Shown in pieces: positions 9,077-17,530 of a DNA stretch of 64,000 nt. A model generated the notes under the pieces. That model worked only from the letters and a program-made list of their open reading frames with translations, was not told where the DNA came from and searched no databases. Source of the stretch: Brucella tritici (GTDB lineage: Bacteria > Pseudomonadota > Alphaproteobacteria > Rhizobiales > Rhizobiaceae); assembly GCF_008932295.1 (NCBI RefSeq), contig NZ_WBWA01000018.1, positions 1 to 64,000 of the forward strand, written 5' to 3'. Each line of letters opens with the position of its first letter. Position 1 is the first letter of the stretch. Both the position numbers and the translations under genes were made by a program.

Positions 9077-9901
9077 ATGCGGAGCCTTACGCTTTCCTCC
9101 GCATTAATGTTCCTTCTGATGGCGGGAAGTGCGCTGGCGCAGGTCGATTCCAGTGGCAACGGCAACACGGTTCCGCAATTGCAGAACCCCGCCGACGAAA
9201 CCATCGAGATCGGGCTTTCAACGGAAACCATCGCCATCACATCGAATTTCGGCGGCACTGATCTTACCATATTCGGTGCGCTCGATAATGCCGATCCGAT
9301 GGTCCAGCGACAGGGTCGTTACGATATCATCGTCGTGCTGCAAGGCCCCTCACGCGATCTCGTGGTGCGCAAGAAGGACCGTTATCTCGGCGTCTGGGTG
9401 AATGCGGATTCGCAAACCTTCATGGGCGTCCCGCTCTCCTATTCGCTCGCCTCTACCCGCAATCTACAGGACATTGCCGAGGAAAAAATCTACCGGCAGC
9501 TTTCGGTGGGCGTGCGCAACTTCTATCTCGTCCCGGAAGATCCGGGCAGCCTGTCGAGCAACATCCCGACATTCGGCAACGAACTGCGCGAGATGAAAAT
9601 TCGCCAGGGCCTCTATACGCAGCGCATCGGGGGCGTGGAGTTCATTTCCCGCACCCTGTTTCGCGCCACGTTGAACCTGCCCGCAAACGTGCCGGTCGGA
9701 CGCCACAAGGCCCGTGCTCTTCTGTTCCGCAACGGTGTTTTTCTGCGTGAAGCCAATGCCAGTCTTGAAATCGTCAAGGCCGGTTTTGAACAGAGCATCT
9801 ACAACGCCGCCCACCAGAACAGCTTTCTCTACGGCCTGTTCGCCGTTTTCCTTGCCGTTTTCACCGGCTGGTTTGGGCGCATTCTGTTCCGTCGAGATTA
9901 A
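9077..9901 (+). CDS. TIGR02186-family membrane-anchored periplasmic protein
   Basis: A 274-residue protein. ATG 9077 follows the TauE-type stop by one base and begins a clear signal peptide (about residues 1-22). The bulk is a predicted all-beta periplasmic domain, and a C-terminal membrane helix at about 247-270 (LYGLFAVFLAVFTGWFG) is followed by a short Arg-rich cytoplasmic end. Length, topology and position match the TIGR02186 family of alphaproteobacteria, found beside TauE/SafE permeases. No enzyme motif is visible. Its job is unknown; an accessory or sensing role for the permease is inferred from the fixed pairing. Its last four bases overlap the convergent pdeM-like gene. Confidence 0.82.
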   Translation: MRSLTLSSALMFLLMAGSALAQVDSSGNGNTVPQLQNPADETIEIGLSTETIAITSNFGGTDLTIFGALDNADPMVQRQGRYDIIVVLQGPSRDLVVRKKDRYLGVWVNADSQTFMGVPLSYSLASTRNLQDIAEEKIYRQLSVGVRNFYLVPEDPGSLSSNIPTFGNELREMKIRQGLYTQRIGGVEFISRTLFRATLNLPANVPVGRHKARALLFRNGVFLREANASLEIVKAGFEQSIYNAAHQNSFLYGLFAVFLAVFTGWFGRILFRRD

Positions 9902-10614
9902 CCACTGTAAAGCGCGCCGCGCGCAATCGGGTAGACCTTGCCCTGCCCCAGCATATAGGCACGCAGGCTCTCGTCGGCGAACAGCCCCCGAAAGGCTCGA
10001 TCCAGAATATTCAGCGCACCCGTATAGGCACCAAAAGCAGGCATGATGAGCCTTTCGCCGTCGCTTACAAAACAGGGGCGGCGCACCGACCGTCCCCGCC
10101 GCACGATGCGGGCCGCCGGATGAAGGTGGCCTGCAATCTCGCCCTGCCCGGCCTTGCGCGATGGTTCATGCCGGAAGGTAAGCGGTCCGATTGCCAGTTC
10201 CTCCACACAATCGCCCGGCAGATCCACCGGGCGATACGGATCGTGATTGCCGGTAATCCAGAACCAGTCGCGATGTTCCATCAGCGATTTCAGCCGGATG
10301 GCATAAAGCGACGGCAGGCGCTCGCTGGCCGTCGCATCGTGAAAACTGTCACCGAGGCTGATGACAGTTCGCGGCTGATAGCGCGCAATTGCCAGCGCCA
10401 GCATGTCGAGCGTCGCTGCTGTGTCATAAGGCGGGATGAGCTGACCGCGCCGGGCAAAGGATGATCCTTTTTCCAGATGCAGGTCGGAAACGATGAGCAT
10501 ATGCAGATCGGGCAGGAACAGTGCGCCGGATGGATCGCACACAGCCGCAACGCCACGCACTTGCGTATGGGCCAGACTGTAGGCCTCTCCGTTGCCCCAC
10601 ACCGCAGTCTTCAT
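9898..10614 (-). CDS. pdeM: Ligase-associated metallophosphoesterase (PdeM)
   Basis: A 238-residue calcineurin-type phosphoesterase. Metal-binding motifs are in order: SDLHLEKG with DLH at residues 44-46, GDSFHD at 88-93, GNHD at 122-125, and AGHLHP at 161-166. It belongs to the ligase-associated DNA damage set, in which it is annotated as an endonuclease or phosphoesterase. The ATG overlaps the end of the helicase gene by four bases, so the two are co-translated on the minus strand. The exonuclease and ligase of the same set start on the other strand just beyond the helicase. Its exact DNA substrate is not known to me. Confidence 0.9.
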   Translation of the reverse strand: MKTAVWGNGEAYSLAHTQVRGVAAVCDPSGALFLPDLHMLIVSDLHLEKGSSFARRGQLIPPYDTAATLDMLALAIARYQPRTVISLGDSFHDATASERLPSLYAIRLKSLMEHRDWFWITGNHDPYRPVDLPGDCVEELAIGPLTFRHEPSRKAGQGEIAGHLHPAARIVRRGRSVRRPCFVSDGERLIMPAFGAYTGALNILDRAFRGLFADESLRAYMLGQGKVYPIARGALYSG

Positions 10615-13166
10615 TGCATCGCCTCTCTGATCAGGTCGTCTGCGGCCTCTTCAAGCAGCATTTCATCACCATCGCCTGCCACACGCTCACGCCCGATTTC
10701 GAGCATGACAGGCAGTGCCAGCGGAGAAATCCTGTCGAGCGGCTTGTGCAGCAGATGACCTTTCACACGCGCCAGCATGTCGCCAAGACGCTTGATATCC
10801 AGAAGTCCGGTCGCAGCATCCGCGCGTGTCGCCTGCAACAATATATGGTCAGGCTCATGAGTCCGCAGCACGTCATAGATCAGGTCGGTGGAAACCGTAA
10901 CCTGACGGCCTGTTTTCTCCTGTCCCGGATGACGGCGCTCGATAAGCCCTGAAATCACGGCACAATTGCGGAAAGTGCGTTTCAAAAGGTAACTTTCATC
11001 GAGCCAGGCTTCGAGATCGTCCCCCAGCATATCCTCGTCGAATAGCCGGGTGAGATTGAGCTTTCCGGTGCTGATCAGCGCGCCCATATCCTTGAGGCCC
11101 CAAAGCCCCAGCGAATAATCGGTGGCGACAAAGCCAAGCGGATGCGCGCCCATGCGTTCCAGGCGGCGCGTCAGCAACATGCCGAGCGTTTGATGCGCCA
11201 GCCTGCCCTCGAACGGATAGGCGACCATGTAGAAGCGATTGCCGCGCGGAAAGGTTTCGATCAACAGTTCGTCCGTTGCAGGCAGCACGGATTTCCACTG
11301 CTGCACTTCAAGCCACTCCCGCACCTGTTCCGGCAAAAACTGCCAGCGCGTGCGGTCGGCAAGCATGGCGCGCACCTGCGCGGCGAGATAGGTGGAAAGC
11401 GGAAACTTGCCGCCTGCATAGACAGGAATTTTGGCATCCTGCCCGGCAGCATTGGAGGCGATGCATTCATTTTCACGGATGCCTTCAAACCGCAGCACCT
11501 TTCCGGCAAACAGGAACGTGTCGCCAGCAGTCAGCGTCTCAAGGAAATATTCCTCGATGCGACCGAGAACACGTCCGCCACGCGCATTTCCGCCCTTGCC
11601 GCCACGAGTAAGCCGGACATTCAGCTCTGGCGCTTCGACAATCGTGCCGATGTTGAGCCGATATTGCTGCGCGATACGCGGATTGGACACCCGCCACGTG
11701 CCGTCCGCGGTCTTGCGGATTTTCGCAAACCGCTCATAGGTCTTGAGCGCGTAACCGCCGGTCGCCACGAAATCCAGAATACGGTCGAACGTGTCTCGCG
11801 GAAGGTTCGAATAAGGTGCAGCACTCTGCACCTCACGATAAAGCTGATCGGCGTTGAAAGGCTCGGCACAGGCCATGCCAAGCACATGTTGCGCCAGCAC
11901 ATCCAGCGCTCCGTCTATCAGGGGTGGTGTATCCTGCGCGCCCAGATAATTGGCGTCGAGTGCGGCACGGCACTCCATCACCTCGAAGCGATTGGCGGGC
12001 ACCAGAATGGCGCGGCTTGGCTCGTCCATGCGGTGATTGGCGCGTCCGATGCGCTGCGCAAGGCGGCTCGCCCCCTTCGGTGCTCCGACATGAATGACCA
12101 GATCGACATCGCCCCAGTCGATCCCGAGATCAAGTGTCGAGGTCGCGACCACAGCCCGCAATGTGTTGGCAGCCATGGCTTGCTCGACCTTGCGGCGCTG
12201 GCTGGCATCAAGCGAGCCATGATGCAGCGCAATCGGCAGCGTGTCCTCATTGACCCGCCAGAGTTCCTGAAAAAGCATCTCTGCTTGACTGCGCGTATTG
12301 ACGAACAGGAGCGTCGTCTTGTGCTGGCGGATCGCCTCATAAATGTCAGGGATAGCATAGCGTGACGAATGGCCGGACCACGGCACCCGCTCATCGGAAT
12401 CGAGAATGCTGATTTCCGGCTTGGCGCCGCCATCCACTGTCACAAGACCGGCCATCGGCCCGGTGGCGTCCTGTTCCACCAGCCAGCGGCGCAGTTCATC
12501 GGGCTCAGCCACCGTGGCGGAAAGGCCGATGGTCTGCAATTGCGGTTGCAAGCGGCGCAACCGTGCCAGCCCCAACGCCAATAAATGCCCCCGCTTGGAA
12601 ATCACCAGCGAGTGCAATTCGTCCAGCACCACATAGCGCAGCCCCTTGAAGAACTGTTCTGCACCTTTGGATGCGATCAACAGTGCAAGCTGTTCTGGCG
12701 TCGTCAGCAGAATATCCGGCGGCGCCAGCTTCTGCCGCTGGCGTTTGTGCGCAGGCGTATCGCCGGTCCGAGTCTCGATTGAGATGTCGAGCCCCATTTC
12801 CTCGACCGGCACCGTCAGATTGCGATGAATATCGACGGCCAGAGCCTTCAAGGGTGAAATGTAAAGTGTATGAACACCTCTTTTGGATTTTGACGCAATT
12901 CCGGACGGAAAACCGGTTCCCACTTTTCCTGGAATTGCTTTGCTTTGTCGCTTTTCCAGATCCACCAATGCAGGCAGAAACCCGGCCAGCGTTTTACCCG
13001 CCCCGGTGGGCGCGATCAGAAGCGTAGACTGTCCCTGTTCGGCACGGGCCAGAAGCTCAAGCTGATGCGCGCGCGGCGACCAGCCCTTGGCCGCAAACCA
13101 TTCAAGAAAACGGTCCGGCAAGGGAAAAGCGGCAGAAGCAGCAGCGGGTTTCAGGTTCAGTGTCAC
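10611..13166 (-). CDS. Ligase-associated DEXH-box helicase (Lhr-like)
   Basis: An 851-residue superfamily 2 helicase. Walker A is PTGAGKT (GAGKT at residues 55-59), motif II is DELH (182-185), and a SAT motif and the second RecA domain with QRIGRANHR follow. A large C-terminal part is typical of Lhr proteins. In the ligase-associated set it should translocate on single-stranded DNA and unwind it for repair. Residues about 76-95, between the Walker A block and the LYISPLKALA block, are encoded by an interspersed DNA repeat (12886-12940) inserted in frame. These residues look unlike the rest of the protein. The open frame is otherwise undamaged. Confidence 0.92.
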   Translation of the reverse strand: MTLNLKPAAASAAFPLPDRFLEWFAAKGWSPRAHQLELLARAEQGQSTLLIAPTGAGKTLAGFLPALVDLEKRQSKAIPGKVGTGFPSGIASKSKRGVHTLYISPLKALAVDIHRNLTVPVEEMGLDISIETRTGDTPAHKRQRQKLAPPDILLTTPEQLALLIASKGAEQFFKGLRYVVLDELHSLVISKRGHLLALGLARLRRLQPQLQTIGLSATVAEPDELRRWLVEQDATGPMAGLVTVDGGAKPEISILDSDERVPWSGHSSRYAIPDIYEAIRQHKTTLLFVNTRSQAEMLFQELWRVNEDTLPIALHHGSLDASQRRKVEQAMAANTLRAVVATSTLDLGIDWGDVDLVIHVGAPKGASRLAQRIGRANHRMDEPSRAILVPANRFEVMECRAALDANYLGAQDTPPLIDGALDVLAQHVLGMACAEPFNADQLYREVQSAAPYSNLPRDTFDRILDFVATGGYALKTYERFAKIRKTADGTWRVSNPRIAQQYRLNIGTIVEAPELNVRLTRGGKGGNARGGRVLGRIEEYFLETLTAGDTFLFAGKVLRFEGIRENECIASNAAGQDAKIPVYAGGKFPLSTYLAAQVRAMLADRTRWQFLPEQVREWLEVQQWKSVLPATDELLIETFPRGNRFYMVAYPFEGRLAHQTLGMLLTRRLERMGAHPLGFVATDYSLGLWGLKDMGALISTGKLNLTRLFDEDMLGDDLEAWLDESYLLKRTFRNCAVISGLIERRHPGQEKTGRQVTVSTDLIYDVLRTHEPDHILLQATRADAATGLLDIKRLGDMLARVKGHLLHKPLDRISPLALPVMLEIGRERVAGDGDEMLLEEAADDLIREAMQ
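12886..12940. repeat. Interspersed Rhizobiales repeat, copy inside the helicase gene
   Basis: The plus strand reads ACGCAATTCCGGACGGAAA, then accggttccc, then acttttcctggaattgct. The ends GCAATTCC and GGAATTGC are inverted, giving a palindromic unit. It aligns with the intergenic copy at 15970-16027 through ACGC, CCG(G)AAAACCG-TTC-CACTTTTC and the following G-AT. The form is known to me as a frequent intergenic repeat in Brucella and relatives; here it is translated as part of the helicase. Confidence 0.75.
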
Positions 13167-13288
13167 GCCGTCAATCTAATCGCAGCAAGGCAAGCCGCCA
13201 AGATGTTTGTTCACTTTTGTTCTCATTTTGTCAGCAGATGCAAGCTCCCTCTCTTTTCGGCGCGAACTTCGTGACCTATCTTGAAACC

Positions 13289-14302
13289 ATGCGTTTCAAC
13301 CAGCTTCTCTGCTCCTCTCCCAAAGGCCTTTATTGCCCGCCCGGTGATTTCTACATCGACCCCGTGCGTCCGGTGGAACGCGCACTCATCACCCACGGGC
13401 ATTCCGATCATGCCCGCTCTGGCCACACCCATGTGCTGGCAACGCCCGAAACGCTCGACATCATGGCGCTGCGCTACGGCGCGAACTTCGCCGAAACCAC
13501 GCAACCGATAAACCTCGGTGAAACTCTGACAATCAACGGTGTGCGGGTCAGTTTTCATGGCGCAGGCCATGTGCTCGGCTCAGCCCAGATCGCGGTGGAA
13601 AAAAATGGAATCCGCATAGTCGCTTCGGGCGATTACAAGCGCGCAACCGATCCAACATGCGCGCCCTTTGAGCCTGTCGCCTGTGACGTCTTCATCACCG
13701 AAGCAACCTTTGCGCTGCCGGTATTTCGTCACCCTGATGCTTCACACGAGATCGCAACACTTCTCAAATCAACCCGGCAATTTCCCGAACGTGCCCACCT
13801 CGTCGGTGCCTATTCACTGGGCAAGGCACAGCGGGTTATCAAACTCATACGCAATGCTGGCTACTCGGAACCGATCTATATTCACGGCGCACTGGAAAAG
13901 ATCTGCGATTATTACCAGTCGCAAGGCATCGATCTTGGTCCTCTGGAACCAGCCACTCTGGAACGTGACGAAGCGCAGCCGGATTTTGCAGGCAAAATCA
14001 TCGTCGGTCCTCCGTCGGCTTTCTCCGACCGCTGGGCACGGCGTTTTCCCGATCCCATTTCGGCCTTCGCCTCCGGCTGGATGCGCATCCGCCAGCGCGC
14101 CAGGCAACAGGGGGTAGAGCTGCCGCTCGTCATTTCCGACCACTGCGACTGGGATGAGCTGACGGCGACAATTACGGAAATTACACCTGCCGAAGTGTGG
14201 GTCACGCATGGACGGGAAGAGGCGCTCGTTCGCTGGTGCGAACTGCAGAACATACCGGCAAAGCCGCTGCATCTCGTCGGCTATGAAGATGAGGGCGATT
14301 GA
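13289..14302 (+). CDS. Ligase-associated 3' exonuclease, metallo-beta-lactamase fold
   Basis: A 337-residue protein. ATG 13289 starts the family-like sequence MRFNQLL; the frame is open further upstream but unlike the family. The metallo-beta-lactamase motif is HGHSDH at residues 36-41, followed by the GAGHVLGSAQ and SGDYK motifs and a C-terminal region with SDHCDW and WVTHG. This layout is of the beta-CASP (Artemis/SNM1/CPSF) type, used on nucleic acids. In the ligase-associated set this member is called a DNA exonuclease. It precedes the ligase and shares three bases with it (TGATG), so the two are translationally coupled. Confidence 0.9.
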   Translation: MRFNQLLCSSPKGLYCPPGDFYIDPVRPVERALITHGHSDHARSGHTHVLATPETLDIMALRYGANFAETTQPINLGETLTINGVRVSFHGAGHVLGSAQIAVEKNGIRIVASGDYKRATDPTCAPFEPVACDVFITEATFALPVFRHPDASHEIATLLKSTRQFPERAHLVGAYSLGKAQRVIKLIRNAGYSEPIYIHGALEKICDYYQSQGIDLGPLEPATLERDEAQPDFAGKIIVGPPSAFSDRWARRFPDPISAFASGWMRIRQRARQQGVELPLVISDHCDWDELTATITEITPAEVWVTHGREEALVRWCELQNIPAKPLHLVGYEDEGD

Positions 14303-15921
14303 TGCGCGCTTTCGCTGAACTTCTCGACCGACTGGTTCTGACACCGCAGCGCAACGGCAAGCTCCGGCTGCTTGTTGACTATTTCCGCGCCACGCCCGAC
14401 CCGGATCGCGGTCTGGCATTGGCGGCAATCACGCGCGATCTAGAACTGCAAAGCGTGAAACCCGCCATGCTGAGGGCGCTGATAACCGAGCGCACCGATC
14501 CCACGCTCTTTGCCTATTCCTATGATTATGTTGGAGACCTCGCCGAAACGATTTCGCTTATCTGGCCCGGTCCGAGCGAAACCGCGCCCGGCGCAAATCT
14601 GCCACTTGGGATCGTGGTGCACGAATTGCAGAATGCTTCGCGTCGCGAAGGCCCGATGCTCGTGGCAGGATGGCTCGATCTGCTCGGCATTTCTGAACGC
14701 TACGCGCTGTTGAAGCTCGTTACCGGCGGTTTGCGCGTCGGGGTTTCAGCCCGTCTGGCCAAACAGGCCCTTGCTGATTTCGGCAACGTCAACGTCGTGG
14801 AAATCGAGGAACTCTGGCACGGCCAGTCACCGCCCTATGAGGCGCTTTTCGCCTGGCTGGAAGGCAGAGGCGAAAAACCTGCGGCCACCGCAGCCGCACC
14901 GTTTCGCCCTGTCATGCTGGCGACGGCGCTTGATGAAGCGGAAATCCCCTTGCTCGATGCATCTGCCTACAGTGCAGAGTGGAAATGGGACGGTATTCGG
15001 GTGCAGGCCGTCTCGGAAAACGGCGTGCGCCGTCTCTATTCACGCACCGGTGACGATATTTCCGGCGCATTCCCGGATATTCTTGAAGCTATGGATTTCG
15101 AAGGTGCAATCGACGGCGAACTACTCGTCGGTCATCACGGCGAAACCGGCATAGAAACAGCCACTTTTTCCGATCTCCAGCAACGACTGAACCGCAAGAC
15201 CGTGAGCGCGAAGCAATTACGAGATTATCCGGCTTTCGTGCGAGCCTATGATCTCTTGCAGGAAGGAAACCAGCAAACGGGCAGCGATTTGCGCACGTTG
15301 CCTTTTTCCGAGCGCCGCGCCCGCCTGCAAAATTTCGTCGCCAAGCTCGATCCGCGCCGCTTTGATCTTTCGCCCGTCCTGCCCTTTGCCGATTTTCACG
15401 AACTGGCAGAGTTTCGCGCCAATCCATCCCATCCCGTCATCGAAGGCGTGATGCTGAAGCGTCACGACAGTACCTATCTGCCCGGACGCCCCAAGGGACC
15501 GTGGTTCAAATGGAAGCGAGATCCCTTCACCGTCGATGCCGTGATCGTCTATGCCCAGCGTGGGCACGGCAAGCGTTCCAGCTATTATTCAGATTTCACC
15601 TTTGCCGTCTGGACGGGACCGGAAGACGAGCCGGTGCTGGTGCCGGTCGGCAAGGCCTATTTCGGCTTTACGGACGAAGAACTGAAATTGCTGGACAAGT
15701 TTGTGCGCGAGAACACCACCGAGCGCTTCGGGCCGGTGCGGTCGGTACGTGCCGAGCCGGATCACGGCCTTGTGGTGGAGGTGGCTTTTGAGGGGCTCAA
15801 CCGCTCTACACGTCATAAATCCGGCGTCGCCATGCGCTTTCCGCGGTTTTCACGACTACGATGGGACAAGCCGCCCCGCGAAGCGGACCGGCTTGAAATG
15901 CTGGAAAAGCTGCTGACCTGA
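14302..15921 (+). CDS. ATP-dependent DNA ligase
   Basis: A 539-residue ATP-dependent ligase. An N-terminal helical DNA-binding domain (about residues 1-200) precedes the adenylation domain with motif I KWDGIR, the nucleotidyl lysine being K228. Later motifs include DGELLV and EGVMLKR (nucleotide-binding lysine) and the FKWKRDP motif; a C-terminal OB fold ends the protein. It seals nicks with ATP and is separate from the NAD-dependent LigA used in replication. The ATG overlaps the exonuclease stop. The stop codon abuts a 23-bp perfect inverted repeat. Start ATG 14302 is favoured over TTG 14299. Confidence 0.93.
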   Translation: MRAFAELLDRLVLTPQRNGKLRLLVDYFRATPDPDRGLALAAITRDLELQSVKPAMLRALITERTDPTLFAYSYDYVGDLAETISLIWPGPSETAPGANLPLGIVVHELQNASRREGPMLVAGWLDLLGISERYALLKLVTGGLRVGVSARLAKQALADFGNVNVVEIEELWHGQSPPYEALFAWLEGRGEKPAATAAAPFRPVMLATALDEAEIPLLDASAYSAEWKWDGIRVQAVSENGVRRLYSRTGDDISGAFPDILEAMDFEGAIDGELLVGHHGETGIETATFSDLQQRLNRKTVSAKQLRDYPAFVRAYDLLQEGNQQTGSDLRTLPFSERRARLQNFVAKLDPRRFDLSPVLPFADFHELAEFRANPSHPVIEGVMLKRHDSTYLPGRPKGPWFKWKRDPFTVDAVIVYAQRGHGKRSSYYSDFTFAVWTGPEDEPVLVPVGKAYFGFTDEELKLLDKFVRENTTERFGPVRSVRAEPDHGLVVEVAFEGLNRSTRHKSGVAMRFPRFSRLRWDKPPREADRLEMLEKLLT

Positions 15922-15969
15922 TTAGAGCGCCTTTCAATCTGATGGAATCAGATTGAAAGGCGCTCTAAT
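15921..15969. terminator. Perfect 23-bp inverted repeat, likely shared terminator
   Basis: Arms 15921-15943 and 15947-15969 are exact inverse complements (ATTAGAGCGCCTTTC at the outer end) around a three-base GGA loop. It lies between the convergent ligase gene and the membrane protein gene. A T-rich tract (CTTGTTTTT) follows on the plus strand. It may serve as a bidirectional terminator, and also looks like the arm of a mobile repeat because GCGCTCTAATC recurs at 16022-16032. Confidence 0.7.
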
Positions 15970-16032
15970 CTCTTGTTTTTACGCGTATCTTATCCGAAAA
16001 CCGTTTCACACTTTTCGGGATGCGCTCTAATC
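15970..16032. repeat. Interspersed Rhizobiales repeat, intergenic copy
   Basis: Contains TTTTTACGCGTATC, then CCGAAAACCGTTTC, then ACACTTTTCGGGATGC, matching the copy inside the helicase gene. It is flanked by direct copies of GCGCTCTAATC (15959-15969 and 16022-16032). The TAG stop of the next minus-strand gene lies inside its edge. Confidence 0.7.
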
Positions 16033-17094
16033 AGCAGCCGTCGAAACGCGAATTTCATAGATGTTGACCGGCTTGCCGGAACCGCTCAAATCCGAGTTGA
16101 CCGTGATGGTACCTGCGCGACCTGCCTTCTGGCCGGACGGAATATCCATATCGAACAGGAAGTCGCTTGCGGAATCGCGAACGTCGTAGCGCCTGCGCCC
16201 GCAATCGCCAAGTCCCCCGAAATCGCAATTGACCGACATCTGAGTCATCTTACCGTCGTCAGCGCGTGCCACGATGTCGAAGGTCGCCTTCTTGCCTTCA
16301 AGCTGGTTCAAAATACCTTCGCCCACATCGAATGTGACCGTATCTTCAGCACCGGAAGACTGAATGCGGGCAAAACTGCGCGTGCCTTCCTGTTTGATTT
16401 CAGCCGTCGCACGTCCTTTGACCGACATGCGTGTCGCCTCGGACGGCTGGAAGATGGTGATCCACTTCAGCCCGCCCGGCTCCTCGCCTTCCTTCAGGGG
16501 CGCAATATTACCGTCGCTATGCAGCGGATTGTTCGTCGGCCCACGGCTCAGATCGATAAAGCTGTTATAGAGCGAATAACCGATGAAAGCGGCGACAGCC
16601 AGCACAAGTGCCGGAATGCCATAGCTGTAGAAAGGCGAATGGCGTTTCTTCTTCCTACGGTCCTTGCGCGACACGCCGCCCTCATAGCCAAGGTCGGCGC
16701 TGCTGCGCTTCTTCTGCCGCGAGGTCGCACGAATATCACCGGTGTCGAGTGCTGGCGATGCTTCTTCCGTCCTGCCACCAAGGATAGGGTCTTCCCTGTG
16801 CGGAGCGTCGAGCGACGGCTCGCGACGGTCGTTCGCCTCGCCGCCCGTCTTGAATTCTTCTTCGATCCGGGAAATAGCGTCCTTCAGCTTCTGCCGGCGC
16901 TGTTCCTTCTGCGCATCGCTGAGTGCTGTATTTGCCGTAAGAGCGCGCTCATGCGCACCCCAGGCGGATTCGTAGATTCGCTGGCGGGTCGCCGGATTAT
17001 GCGCATCCGCCTTGGCAAATGCATTCCTGATCGCGCGCTCAATACTTTCCAAAGGCTGCTCTTCCCTTGTTCGTTCTTCCCGCCATTTCGTCAC
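16027..17094 (-). CDS. Single-pass membrane protein of unknown function
   Basis: A 355-residue protein I cannot assign to a named family. Residues 1 to about 150 are a charged, helical cytoplasmic region (EERTREEQPLESIERAI at the start, RKDRRKKKR before the membrane). One membrane helix lies at about 157-180, and residues 181-355 are a periplasmic domain rich in beta-strand pattern, with a conserved-looking DCGRRRYDVRDS segment and two cysteines (residues about 305 and 311). The C-terminal domain looks like a jelly-roll type, but this is a guess. The stop codon sits in the repeat to its right end. Homologues in related Rhizobiales are expected. It stands alone. Confidence 0.75.
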   Translation of the reverse strand: MTKWREERTREEQPLESIERAIRNAFAKADAHNPATRQRIYESAWGAHERALTANTALSDAQKEQRRQKLKDAISRIEEEFKTGGEANDRREPSLDAPHREDPILGGRTEEASPALDTGDIRATSRQKKRSSADLGYEGGVSRKDRRKKKRHSPFYSYGIPALVLAVAAFIGYSLYNSFIDLSRGPTNNPLHSDGNIAPLKEGEEPGGLKWITIFQPSEATRMSVKGRATAEIKQEGTRSFARIQSSGAEDTVTFDVGEGILNQLEGKKATFDIVARADDGKMTQMSVNCDFGGLGDCGRRRYDVRDSASDFLFDMDIPSGQKAGRAGTITVNSDLSGSGKPVNIYEIRVSTAAD

Positions 17095-17530
17095 GCCCTC
17101 AACAAGAGCAAGCGATCCCCGATACAGACGATTTCATAAGCCTCAGCGAAATTAACGTCTGAATCAAGGCATTTACCTGTTCATCACCCGCTTTGACTAG
17201 CCGATAAGCATGTTGGAGACACCAAATATTAACTCTGACTGCGGCTTTCCCCCATCCGTATAGTTTTACAGGACCGAACTGCCCCCATTGCAGGTGGGCG
17301 AAACATCCTGAAGTATAGCGGCGATTCCCTTTGGGCACGGCATTTCGATCGCAACCGCATGCCAGTGTGTGGAAATACTCGCATCCGTTGGTTTCGACAT
17401 CTCCCGTCGCGATTGTCGAAGGTAGCCAACGGTGACAGACATGCTCGCGCGCTTTTGATATTGCCGTTGGGCAAGGAGATGCTAGAACTATTACGTTTAC
17501 GGAAACGTCAATCACGGAGGACGATTGAAC
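17095..17530. other. Divergent intergenic region, 436 bp
   Basis: Lies between the divergent membrane-protein gene and the flavoprotein gene. The minus-strand open frame covering it (17099-17605) overlaps the flavoprotein and has no ribosome site. The last 20 bases carry the CACGGAGG ribosome site of the next gene. Nothing else is recognised. Confidence 0.4.

Noticed and set aside
11142..12365. Plus-strand open frame of 407 codons inside the helicase gene
   Set aside because: Antisense shadow caused by high GC; composition is rich in Arg, His and Gln with no fold-like pattern.
15973..17139. Plus-strand open frame of 388 codons
   Set aside because: Antisense to the membrane protein gene and runs through the interspersed repeat; no start signal.
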